This document shows positions 29,457 through 39,161 of a DNA stretch of 64,000 bases, piece by piece. This DNA is from Trichomonas vaginalis G3 (lineage: Eukaryota > Parabasalia > Trichomonadida > Trichomonadidae). A program made the translations under genes and the position numbers. Location: positions 15,788,165 through 15,852,164 of the forward strand of contig NC_067204.1 in the NCBI RefSeq assembly GCF_026262505.1, in the 5' to 3' direction. Under the pieces are notes generated by a model. It saw only the letters and a list, made by a program, of their open reading frames with translations, did no database searches and was not told the origin of the DNA. How positions within the stretch are numbered: the stretch's first letter is position 1; every line of letters begins with the position of its first letter.

Positions 29457-29966
29457 TTAATCTGTACTAATTACTGAGTCGGTTTCTGAGATTGGTTCTT
29501 CAGGAAGATTCATTTCGAATCGATAAGACCTTCGTTCTATTTCTTCCAAGTGGGCTCTCATTTCCTCTAATCTAGCAAGCCTATCTTGCACTTGGTTAAT
29601 TGACATTGATACATCCTCCCTTGTTGTTGTAGCTTTATCAATAAAATCAACACAGAAATCATTAAATATCTTTGCATTATCATTTGCAGGATCTTTCTTG
29701 TGATGGTGTTCACGTGTTAAGAAAGCCTGAGTTAATTCTTCTTCTTTTTCAATTTCGCTATGTAATTTTTGAGATAATTTCTCCTGTCCTTCTTTTGTAA
29801 CATCTGGATTTATATAAATATTGTTGGTTGCGTATTGATTTCGTGGAACGTAATTACTGAGTTCAGAACCATTAAATTTGACTTCACGAGGTTTATATAT
29901 TGGTTCTGTTTTTGCGAATCGCCCAATAGTTAATTCTCTTGATTGAACTTTTCCAGATGCATACAT
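29457..29966 (-). CDS. Small coiled-coil protein, unknown
   Basis: The start used is the ATG at 29966 (169 residues); a longer frame begins with a TTG. The N-terminal half is polar (KVQSRELTIGRFAKTEPIYK), the middle is acidic and helical, and the C-terminal ~40 residues form a short coiled coil (VQDRLARLEEMRAHLEEIER) ending in an acidic tail. No family was recognised. The layout is compatible with a cytoskeletal, biogenesis-of-lysosome-complex-type or tethering subunit, but nothing specific supports any of these. Confidence 0.55.
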   Translation of the reverse strand: MYASGKVQSRELTIGRFAKTEPIYKPREVKFNGSELSNYVPRNQYATNNIYINPDVTKEGQEKLSQKLHSEIEKEEELTQAFLTREHHHKKDPANDNAKIFNDFCVDFIDKATTTREDVSMSINQVQDRLARLEEMRAHLEEIERRSYRFEMNLPEEPISETDSVISTD

Positions 29967-30693
29967 TGCCTTGATTTTTAAAGTAACGTACAAAAAAATC
30001 CGATATAAAAGTGACAAGAGAACTTAACAATATAATAATGGAGTGAAAACCTTAATTTCATGCGAACTGATGATTCAGGACTCATCTACCATTCATAATG
30101 GAGTATACTTTCCTATTTTCACATTCTGGGAAAGTATCTGATATCACTAGATTTGAAATTATTTGCCCAATTTTTCCCCTCATTTATTACATAAGTTCTC
30201 AATTTTCACTATCATATCAAAGTCTGGAAAAAAGATGAATGTTAAACAAAGTATTTACTAGTCTTAGTTTCATTAATCACTCATTAATTTGAGTGTGTTT
30301 TTGCCCATCCCTAAATAGCTTTGCTGAATTTAAATTCTCAGACATTCGATTATTTTTGATTCAAATGCTGTTCGGCATTAAAAGCAAAAATAATCATATA
30401 CCAGAGAATTACACTTTTCCAGCATTTTTGGGTCGCTTTTTGCCCCTGACAAAACGTCGGAAAGGTGTAAATTTATTGACCTAATCTACAATAATTTGGT
30501 TCCATTTCTTCTAATGACCTCATCTGAAAATTTGGAATCTTCTTGATTTTAGTACTACAATGCTCCAATATAAAGAGCAAAGTTTGCAGTGAATCTAATT
30601 TAGTTCATGTTATAAAAATCATACACTTTTAACACCTCTTTCAATAAACAGTACAATTTATAAAACAACAACAATTGTATTATATAAAATATA
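29967..30693. other. Intergenic with nested imperfect hairpins
   Basis: No gene. It contains a 21-bp stem with three mismatches at 30348-30368/30375-30395 (gattatttttg/caaaaataatc) whose outer arms extend into aattctc/gagaatt, and a second stem at 30409-30420/30459-30470 (ttacacttttcc/ggaaaggtgtaa, one mismatch). This is similar in style to the other hairpin clusters of the window. Confidence 0.6.
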
Positions 30694-31839
30694 TTACCAA
30701 AAGTATTTTCGACCTCCTTTTGGAGGATTTGGCAAACAATGGTCTGATTCATCTAAATACCATAGTTTGTAATCTTTCATTTTTGAAATTTTTTGTTGAG
30801 CTGTTCCAAGACCTCCGAAATGGCACCAGAGTGGCCTGGACATATTGTGTTTGCGAGCTTCCTTCCAAAAAACTCTCTTCAATGTGGAAGATCCCATCAA
30901 TGGTCCTCTAGCTTCAACTCCAAACACAGGATTGACGTATCTGATTTGGAATGGATTGTGTGGATCGGGCTCGAAATATTGTTCAAGATTAATAGTAAGA
31001 GTATCGGTAAATGAACGTTCTGTCGGAAGATTATTTATTATATCAAGAAGAGCTTGAGATTCTGTATATTCGAGTTGATCAATTCTATCTTCCCATACAT
31101 TCATGAATTTCTTCATTACAGAAGTAGAGCGATAATGTGCAAAATTCAGATTAATTCCCCAAGATAAATAACTTTTCTTTGGTATGACTGGATCATTAGG
31201 AGAATCGATTGATGCTTCAATATCTGTATCAAAAGAAAAAGCAACTAAAGGATTTGCGAAAAAGATAATGTCTGAATCTGCTAATGATAAATCTGTTGTG
31301 TTATGTATTACGAACTTTGCAATTTTGAATTTAACTCGTATGAAATCAACAAATTCGTTTGTATCTGATGGATCAATTGAATTGATTGCTTGATTTGTAG
31401 GATAATATACTGTATTTGCGCCGAATTTTTGCATATTTAAGTATGATATCTTATCTGTTGCTACAACAATGATTCTTTCCTTTGGTACATTGGTCATCCA
31501 TAAAGAGCATAATGCATTTCGAGTTAGTTTAATCATACCGGCATTTGTTACAAATAAAACAATATCACGACGATTTGTGTTATCGTTTACTGTGGATTTC
31601 ATAATCATCAAGTGAAGTTCATCTTTAAATTTACTTTCGGAAATCGGTCTATCATAGTTGAAGCAGCCCAAAACTACAGAATCACGCGATCTACAATAAA
31701 TTAATGCACTAAATGATGAAAATATTGATAGAATCATCAGAATCTGTAACCCAATGTTGAATCTTGGTTCTTCCATTAATATTTTTGAAGAAAATTTGAA
31801 AAAATAGGTTTGAATGAGTTCAAATGCAACGCTCTTCAT
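30694..31839 (-). CDS. Type II membrane nucleotide-diphospho-sugar transferase (Nucleotid_trans/GT77-like)
   Basis: A 381-residue protein. Two ATGs are possible, at 31839 and at 31776 (MEEPRFNIGLQ); the second puts the membrane anchor (about residues 28-46 of the longer form) at the usual distance from the N terminus. The lumenal domain begins 'DIVLFVTNAGMIKLTRNALCS' and contains 'DLSLADSDIIFFANPL', the Asp-x-Asp metal/donor motif of the Nucleotid_trans family, then 'SYLSWGINLNFAHY' and a C-terminal 'LWCHFGGLGTAQQKI'. Enzymes of this family add sugars in the Golgi; donor and acceptor are not known here. Its start faces a divergent membrane-protein gene. Confidence 0.78.
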   Translation of the reverse strand: MKSVAFELIQTYFFKFSSKILMEEPRFNIGLQILMILSIFSSFSALIYCRSRDSVVLGCFNYDRPISESKFKDELHLMIMKSTVNDNTNRRDIVLFVTNAGMIKLTRNALCSLWMTNVPKERIIVVATDKISYLNMQKFGANTVYYPTNQAINSIDPSDTNEFVDFIRVKFKIAKFVIHNTTDLSLADSDIIFFANPLVAFSFDTDIEASIDSPNDPVIPKKSYLSWGINLNFAHYRSTSVMKKFMNVWEDRIDQLEYTESQALLDIINNLPTERSFTDTLTINLEQYFEPDPHNPFQIRYVNPVFGVEARGPLMGSSTLKRVFWKEARKHNMSRPLWCHFGGLGTAQQKISKMKDYKLWYLDESDHCLPNPPKGGRKYFW

Positions 31840-32317
31840 ATAATATACATGATTTGAAATTAGAGAAACGACACTTTTTTATGAAGGAAAATCCAAGTTT
31901 CTCTAGTGATCACACTTCTATTATAGAGCATTCATCTATGAGATTGATGGAATGTTAGATTTTGAACTTTATAATTTGGGAGTGTTAATTGGGCGGTTAA
32001 CATTCTTCTATCTCAATGAATAAAGCAAAGTTCATAATACATTCTCTGTTAATTATTTTTAAAACTAGAGGTGAAATGTTGAGTAGAGACCTTATTAATG
32101 AATCTCACCTATCAGAATTTCGTTCATTTGAAAAAGTTAGTTATTGCAATTCATTACAAAGAAATTTAGAATTTGTAGACTGTTGAAGGTTTTCTAGCTC
32201 TCAAACATTATTTAATTAAGGTATTAGTAATCAAATATTTATATGGTTACTGTTTAAGATGTTGTAATTATGATAAAAATGTTGTAATTTGACATATCAA
32301 TGTTATGAAATAAAATA
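31840..32317. other. Divergent intergenic promoter region
   Basis: Lies between the starts of the glycosyltransferase (minus) and a membrane protein (plus). It contains GGGCGGTTA at about 31991, also found upstream of TOR. No gene was seen. Confidence 0.35.
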
Positions 32318-33175
32318 ATGATACTAAACATTATAATGAAAGTAAAAGCAAAAACAGGAAGCAAGTATTTATTCAATAGCGATTTGTCAAGTTCAGAAAA
32401 GAAAATGCTGATTAATCATATTGCCACAGATAGGATGTTGCATTCAGGCGTGCTTATGCCATCAGACAAAATGCAATATCTACTTGATTTTGGTGTATGG
32501 AATGGAACAACTCTAGAAATCAATCTTTCGGGGGATTTTTTAAAAGAAACAATTATTAACTTAGTTGATTATGATTCTCAAAAAAATTTTTATAAAATAT
32601 GCTATAAAAAGAAACAAATCTCTTCCAGATTCATACCTGACAATAACACTTTTTACAGTTTGATGATAAATTTCAATAAAACGCAAACAATTCATCCAGT
32701 AATAAGGAATTGTAATAAGTCATATATCAACTATTCGTATGTGATCAAAAATTCTGGTGACTCTATCGATTCAAGATTAGAAAAAACTAAAATATTATAT
32801 TTAATATTGGCATACATCCATTTTATATGTAGTATTGGTTTTCTTTTAAATGGTTGTGATTTGCTTGCTATGATGTCGTTTTTAAAGACAACTTCCTCAA
32901 TACTTTTCTATATTTTTTTATATCAAATAAAACATCTTGGAAAATATTGCATTTATTTTGAAACGTTTAATCATATTTCAACTGGATTATTGATGGCTTT
33001 GTTTTCAAGTTATGAATTGTTATATAATTTTCGACGTGAAAATATTTTCGCAGCTTTTGATGGATATTCTGAAAATGCTTTAATAATATCTATGCTTTTA
33101 CCATTTACAAATTTAATTTTTGTACTTTTTTTTGCTGCCACTACGATAAAGATAATGACGAATTTTTCTCCATAA
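32318..33175 (+). CDS. Membrane protein with soluble N-terminal domain, unknown
   Basis: A 285-residue frame with ATGs at 32318 and 32339. Residues 1-160 are polar and predicted outside the membrane. From about residue 160 there are about four hydrophobic helices (about 160-180, 190-206, 220-238 and 255-280), and the protein ends shortly after the last. No motif was recognised. The last four helices are reminiscent of the membrane protein at 26,534 only in layout. Confidence 0.6.
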   Translation: MILNIIMKVKAKTGSKYLFNSDLSSSEKKMLINHIATDRMLHSGVLMPSDKMQYLLDFGVWNGTTLEINLSGDFLKETIINLVDYDSQKNFYKICYKKKQISSRFIPDNNTFYSLMINFNKTQTIHPVIRNCNKSYINYSYVIKNSGDSIDSRLEKTKILYLILAYIHFICSIGFLLNGCDLLAMMSFLKTTSSILFYIFLYQIKHLGKYCIYFETFNHISTGLLMALFSSYELLYNFRRENIFAAFDGYSENALIISMLLPFTNLIFVLFFAATTIKIMTNFSP

Positions 33176-34760
33176 TAGCAGCTTTGTCAGTTATGCATAT
33201 CTTTGAAGTTCTTTTTCAAGTTATGAGTGAATCCAGATATTTCATTAACTATTTGATATATGAATGTTTTACTCTCTTTTATTATATCGTTATATGTCTT
33301 CAACTTTCATCCAACCCAGATCTGAAGCCTCGGAGACCTTATATTCGTTTGGAAATTTAAGAAACTACATTAATGTATTTAAATTTTATACTGAATATAG
33401 ATATGTTTAAAGAGTTAAACATTGCTCATTTTAATTATTCATTAAATCTATTTTAAACATCGTTTTGGGTAATAATTTCTATTGAAAATCATGCTTGAAA
33501 TTTAATAAGTAAGTAAAACCTATTGAAATAATGAGATTTTAATTAAAGTTTATTTTAGCGCGTAAAATTACACCTTTACTTTTAGAACTACCCTCAATTT
33601 TTAACTTTTGCAACTCCAAAAACCAGGTGTTTTTCCAGAACTACCATCTAGGATGAGTCCTAGGAGCTATAATTCTAGGGTTAGATGATACCCACTTAGT
33701 ACTTTTATTTGTATATGTTTTAATGGAATTTGGTGAGGGGTCATGAAATTCGTATCTAATTTGCTATCATCTAAGCTGGTAAAAGTTAGAGAAAGCTATT
33801 TACTGGTTATATATTACAAATATACCTTGTAATAGAAAATATAAGTGTTTGTGATTTAAATTCGCTCAATTAGCTCGAAAATTTGTTTTATATCCATGAC
33901 AAACTAACACAATCCTATTTATGTGATTTCCAATCTGTTCCCAAAATATATCAGCATGAATATATATATATTGATATTATTTGCAATTTCATCATTAAAT
34001 AGTACTTTTTTCCCTATTTTAATTTAGAAATATTATATATATGATAGCGACACAAGATTTTAATTAAAAAATATATGTTATCTCATCACACTCAAATTGA
34101 ATTTCAAAAATTTTAGAATTTTTCAATTTCAATATTGAAAATATATTTCTTATATCATAGCGATTCATGTTATAATAATATGGAGAAAAATATTGTTTTA
34201 AATCTAAAATTTAAAATGAATGATTGGGCATTACATTATTCCAATTTATTGTTTATTTGTTAATCTAGTGGAAACAATTAATATTTTGGAGAAACAAAAA
34301 TTTGAAATTTGAAATTTTGAAAAAAATGCATGAATCGGTAATTAAACATTGATTTATTAATTTATTAGCCATGCTTTGATGTTGGTCTTATTCTTAAGCC
34401 GATTTAAAGAATTAATTTTTCCAAATCGTGTTTGACATTAACACATATAGATATATCAGGAAAAAAGGTATCACTTATCAAGTTATTGGTTTTTATGTAT
34501 CTCCTAACTTTGCCTCGTTCTGAATACAATTCTAGTTAACGAATTTTAAATAACTATATGAAGAATACATCATTTTGGTTTTATTATTATTAAAATGATA
34601 TATATTAGCTATGATATGCTTGTAAGAATATTATTCCGTGAATTGGAAACAGAAAAAATAAATTTAGACAGAAAATGCATATCTTTAAAAAATAATATGA
34701 AATTTAGCTTTTGATATTATTATCCGATAAAATATGCATGATAATTACTCCGCAAATAAA
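33176..34760. other. Intergenic, nothing recognised
   Basis: About 1.6 kb of strongly AT-rich DNA with no credible frame, RNA gene or repeat. It precedes the GC-richer mobile island. Confidence 0.5.
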
Positions 34761-34764
34761 ATTT

Positions 34765-35232
34765 AGGAAGCAAGTTGTGACGGTTTGAGCGGTTTTTAAT
34801 GGCTCACAAGGAAGGAAGTATCGTTTTATCAGGCAACAAGAGGTCTTGAAATGAGTAAAGGACTGATCACCCTTGAAAGGTTCAAACTTGCTTGCGCGCC
34901 GCAGTCTTAAAAATGATATGTTTCACTTCTGGTCGAAAATTTCAACCTCTATGACAGTTGTTGGATGAACAATTGTGTAGCGGGATGAAATCTGAGTGCG
35001 GCCTGGGGCTGCAGCGTCAATCTTCCCGGCATCTTTACCGCAATCATCTCTTAGATTGCACACAAAGTTGCGAACGAGCAGCTTTCTATGCGGTAAAGAT
35101 GCCGGAAAGAGAGAGTCGATGTGAGGTTCTTTTCGAGGTCTCCCAGAATGATAGAAAGTTCCGCATTCATAACTTGAATGTGGAACTTTGACCGACAAGA
35201 GTGTATTGTGCACTCTTGTCGGTCGCAGTGTC
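34765..35232. repeat. GC-richer left flank of the fold-back element
   Basis: Composition rises sharply here relative to the surroundings. It contains a 19-bp stem with one mismatch at 35022-35040/35091-35109 (cttcccggcatctttaccg) enclosing a small caatc/gattg hairpin. From about 35139 it carries an additional copy of the 122-bp repeat unit that continues into the inverted-repeat arm. Short frames here have no family resemblance and look like consequences of the repeats. Confidence 0.6.
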
Positions 35233-36984
35233 TCATTCTGGGAGACATTGCCTGTGCATGTATCCCAGAATGGAACAATCTTTTGCAATCAGAATGTGAT
35301 TGCAAAACTTTGACCGACAAGAGTGTATTGTGCACTCTTGTCGGTCGCAGTGTCTCATTCTGGGAGACATTGCCTGTGCATGTATCCCAGAATGATAGAA
35401 AGTTCCGCATTCATAACTTGAATGTGGAACTTTGACCGACAAGAGTGTATTGTGCACTCTTGTCGGTCGCAGTGTCTCATTCTGGGAGACATTGCCTGTG
35501 CATGTATCCCAGAATGATAGAAAGTTCCGCATTCATAACTTGAATGTGGAACTTTGACCGACAAGAGTGTATTGTGCATCCACCTTTGTCAATTAACTAT
35601 GTTTTATAGAGACATCCCCTCACACATATTTTTTCTAATATAATTTTACCTTTTTAATATTTATTTTTTATTTTTTGTGCTTTATATAACTTATGGTGTG
35701 TACCGAACTATCTTACAGACTCTACTGAGCTATTTCCACATATAAACATGTGACAATAACGCATACATACTCCCTTCGTATTCTGATCTCATGACATATT
35801 ATCGCAAAAACTATATTTATACAACACATCTCATAAAGTCTCATTTTAGCCCTATCTAAGCGTTCAAAACCTATTTTCCCCGCGTAATCTGATTCTTCAG
35901 GCTCCGCTGATTCGATTTCTGCTGTCAGATCGTGAAAATATGCATCACATAACAAGATAAACCCAAATTACTTAACTTAATATTTTCCTTAAAATTTCCT
36001 ATTCCTCGCTATGGGAATATTTATTATATCTTCCGTTTCCCTTCATAAATATATTTAATTTTCTGAATAATACGTATAATAAAATGAATAACTCAAAAAC
36101 TAAAATACAATATTAATATTGGGTAATGACTCGATATGATCAAAACTTTTGAATTCATACATTTTTTGAAAAATTTGGATTTTTCAAAAATGATTTTGTT
36201 TGAGCATGAACGTGAAGCGAAATTTTAAGGAAAATATTAAGTTAAGTAATTTGGATTTATCTTGTTATGTGATGCATATTTTCACGATCTGACAGCAGAA
36301 ATCGAATCAGCGGAGCCTGAAGAATCAGATTACGCGGGGAAAATAGGTTTTGAACGCTTAGATAGGGCTAAAATGAGACTTTATGAGATGTGTTGTATAA
36401 ATATAGTTTTTGCGATAATATGTCATGAGATCAGAATACGAAGGGAGTATGTATGCGTTATTGTCACATGTTTATATGTGGAAATAGCTCAGTAGAGTCT
36501 GTAAGATAGTTCGGTACACACCATAAGTTATATAAAGCACAAAAAATAAAAAATAAATATTAAAAAGGTAAAATTATATTAGAAAAAATATGTGTGAGGG
36601 GATGTCTCTATAAAACATAGTTAATTGACAAAGGTGGATGCACAATACACTCTTGTCGGTCAAAGTTCCACATTCAAGTTATGAATGCGGAACTTTCTAT
36701 CATTCTGGGATACATGCACAGGCAATGTCTCCCAGAATGAGACACTGCGACCGACAAGAGTGCACAATACACTCTTGTCGGTCAAAGTTCCACATTCAAG
36801 TTATGAATGCGGAACTTTCTATCATTCTGGGATACATGCACAGGCAATGTCTCCCAGAATGAGACACTGCGACCGACAAGAGTGCACAATACACTCTTGT
36901 CGGTCAAAGTTTTGCAATCACATTCTGATTGCAAAAGATTGTTCCATTCTGGGATACATGCACAGGCAATGTCTCCCAGAATGA
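35233..36984. mobile_element. Fold-back element: 766-bp inverted repeat of hairpin modules
   Basis: 35233-35998 and 36219-36984 are near-identical reverse complements (766 bp each; one mismatch seen), separated by a 220-bp unique centre. The outer part of each arm is a 122-bp tandem unit; the module gaccgacaagagtg starts at 35190, 35312, 35434 and 35556. Each unit contains three hairpins: aaagttccgcattca with its near-complement, gaccgacaagagtg/cactcttgtcggtc, and cattctggga/tcccagaatg. One unit has the first hairpin replaced by ttttgcaatca/tgattgcaaaa. The inner ~420 bp of each arm has no repeats and holds a 77-codon frame without ATG, present twice only because the arms are copies. No transposase was seen. 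The structure resembles a fold-back transposon. No target-site duplication was found, and the left side extends beyond the mirrored part. Confidence 0.75.
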
Positions 36985-37059
36985 CATCTTCATGCCAAAA
37001 GCAATATATTTCTTATTTAAATTTGCATAAACTCCAATTTTTTTTCAATCTTAATTAAA

Positions 37060-37322
37060 TTTTTTTTCTACTTCTTTAATTCGTTTCATCTTTCTCATAG
37101 AATATCTATTCCTTTTACAGACATGAAATCACTAATCAGGCTTTTTCAATACTCATATATTTCATATAAATCATTGTTATTTTTTCTCTCATCGCATATT
37201 TTATTAAATTTACATATTTCCTCTCACATATCCCTCTTCACATATATTGAATCTCCACACTCATCTATTAGAACAATATATTTTCGCTTAATCTCATAAC
37301 TATTTATACATCTGTAGGATAA
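37060..37322. other. AT-rich spacer
   Basis: Pyrimidine-rich, AT-rich DNA between the fold-back element and the ankyrin remnant. No gene was seen. Confidence 0.4.
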
Positions 37323-37465
37323 TCAGACTTTTGCATCATATGAATGAAGGAGTCCAACTGTTTCTTTGCAATTCTTAATTACTGCAACATGAAGGGCTGT
37401 TGTTCCTTTTTTATTGATATTTGCACCATGTGATATATGATTTAGCTGTTTCTTTGCAATTATTT
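37323..37465 (-). pseudogene. Decayed ankyrin-repeat gene fragment
   Basis: Read on the minus strand this encodes SHGANINKKGTTALHVAV followed by IKNCKETVGLLHSYDAKV and a stop. This is the C-terminal ankyrin repeat of a DUF3447-type trichomonad protein, very like the end of the gene at 46,720. Upstream of it the match continues in another frame ('NCKETA') and is then lost. No start exists. It is a remnant of a member of this expanded family. Confidence 0.75.
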
Positions 37466-37697
37466 TTTGTTGAATTATATAGAACTACGTGTGTATATTT
37501 ATTTTTTACTATATCAAAAATAGCTGTTCATTTAAGCATATCATTAGCTCTGATATATACACATATTTGATTGGAATATCAAACATTATTGAATCAACAA
37601 AGCAAAGCAAAGCTAAAAAAAGTGTGAAATTGAGTGAATTTTAATCGTCTTTTTACCCTTTTTTTGAGACGCCATCAACTTCTCAATAAAAAAAATA

Positions 37698-38999
37698 TAG
37701 GGTGTCCAAAGGTGCGTTTAGCACAGCGCTCTATATGAGACTATTAAAGGAGATATATGCTGATTATAAATATATAATAAAAAATATGAATATATGTATA
37801 TGATGAGTATGTTGTATTTTGGCGCCATGCCGGGATATAAAATGAATTTTGAGACAAGAGGCGGTTTCGCGGGAAATTTTGGCGGGATTTTTTTCATTTT
37901 TTTAATGAATCATAAAGAAAACATCCTCGCTCTTGCAAAAAAATGCAAAGACTGTAAAAAAATCTACGAGACATTGGTAAAATGCTTCGGTATGGATGCT
38001 CCTAGCTATTCCACTGTAACGTATCATGTTAGGATGTATCACTTCATGAACAAAAAGGCGCCCATTATAAAAATTGACAAAAAATCGCCGGATCAAAGAA
38101 AAATCAAAGCAATTCTTCAAGCGCTAGATGAAGACCCAAGAGCATCACTCAGAAGGATAGAGGAGATGACAAAGATACCAAGTACAACAGTCAGTTATTA
38201 TCTGCACAATTATTTGAACTACAAACTAGCGTATACACGTTGGGTTCCGCACAACCTTAATTCAGTTCAAAAAAAATCTAGAGTCCAATCTTCGAAAGAG
38301 CTCCTCTCTATATTGGGTGCGTATCAATCCAAGAAGTTTCGCTTTTTAGTAACCGGGGACGAGTCTTGGTTTCAATATGCAACAGAAGCCAAAATCATGT
38401 GGATCCCGAAGGATGAAAATCCGCAAACATTCCCGAAGAAAAAATTGACACACAATGATGATGTTGTCGGTTTTTTGGGGCGTGAATGGCATCATCGCAA
38501 TTGATATTCTTCAAAAACCTAATACGATGAATGCTCAGTATCTAATTGACAATGTTCTTACTCAAATTATCAATTCTGATGAGTTTGAGAAATCCAAACA
38601 ACAAAAACAAAAGTTTGCAATTCATTTTGATAATTCAAGAGTTCACAAAAGTCATAAGGTAATGAATTACTTGGTGGAAAACAATGTCAAAGTTGTTCCA
38701 AACCCAATTTATTCACCTGATATTGCACCCTCTGACTTTTATTTATTCGGCACGCTAAAAAAGAGAGCTGAAGGACGCGAATTTGCGAGTCCAGATGATC
38801 TTGAAAATTTTGTAAGAGAGCAATTTGAGCAATTTTCTCATGATGATTTAAAGCGTGTCTTTCAAGCCTGGATCGATCGCTGCGAACGCGTGATTGAATC
38901 CAATGGTGATTATATTTAAATAAACTTTATATATATGTAACTTGTTTATTTCTATTCGCAGTATTCAGGTTTGTGCTAAACACACCTTTGGACACCCTA
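37698..38999 (+). mobile_element. Mariner-family transposon with TIRs and TA duplication
   Basis: The 1,302-bp element begins tagggtgtccaaaggtg (37698) and ends with its reverse complement (to 38999). The terminal repeats of about 27 bp differ by one base (gcgttt versus gtgttt). TA dinucleotides flank both ends (37696-37697 and 39000-39001), the expected mariner target-site duplication. Inside lies a single transposase gene broken by a frameshift. It is the same type of element as Tvmar1 of Trichomonas vaginalis. Intact ends mean it could still be moved by an active relative. Confidence 0.93.
37794..38919 (+). pseudogene. Mariner transposase, frameshifted
   Basis: Two overlapping plus-strand frames (37794-38504 and 38455-38919) together cover a mariner transposase. 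The first has helix-turn-helix-like sequence, WVPHNL and the first catalytic Asp in GDESWF (residue 189). The second has the second Asp in HFDNSRVH (residue 59) and the third in YSPDIAPSDF (residue 94), exactly 34 residues apart, the DD34D signature of mariners. The frame switch lies in the 38450-38500 overlap, near 'cacaatgatgatgttg'. The catalytic residues survive, but no single frame encodes the whole enzyme, so this copy is probably inactive. The true start may be the ATG at about 37905. Confidence 0.9.
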
Positions 39000-39161
39000 T
39001 ATAAACATCTACTTTTTACTCTTTGAGAATATTTGAGAAAGTAAGAGGGATCCTCTTGAGAAAATAAGAAATTTCGGTCAATGAAATTAAAAATGAAAAT
39101 TGTATTCAAAAATAAGAATATAGTTTTTATTGCAATTAAATTCTATGAAATTTTGATGGGT

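Noticed and set aside
35051..35579. Several overlapping frames of 70-120 codons on both strands of the fold-back arms (and their mirror copies at 36638-37058)
   Set aside because: They are produced by the 122-bp repeat, whose length leaves frames open and cycles them. They share no family pattern, and identical proteins on the other arm only reflect the inverted repeat.
35722..35955. 77-codon frame present in both arms (also 36262-36495)
   Set aside because: It starts at a TTG, not an ATG, has no recognisable domain, and is duplicated only because it lies in the inverted repeat.
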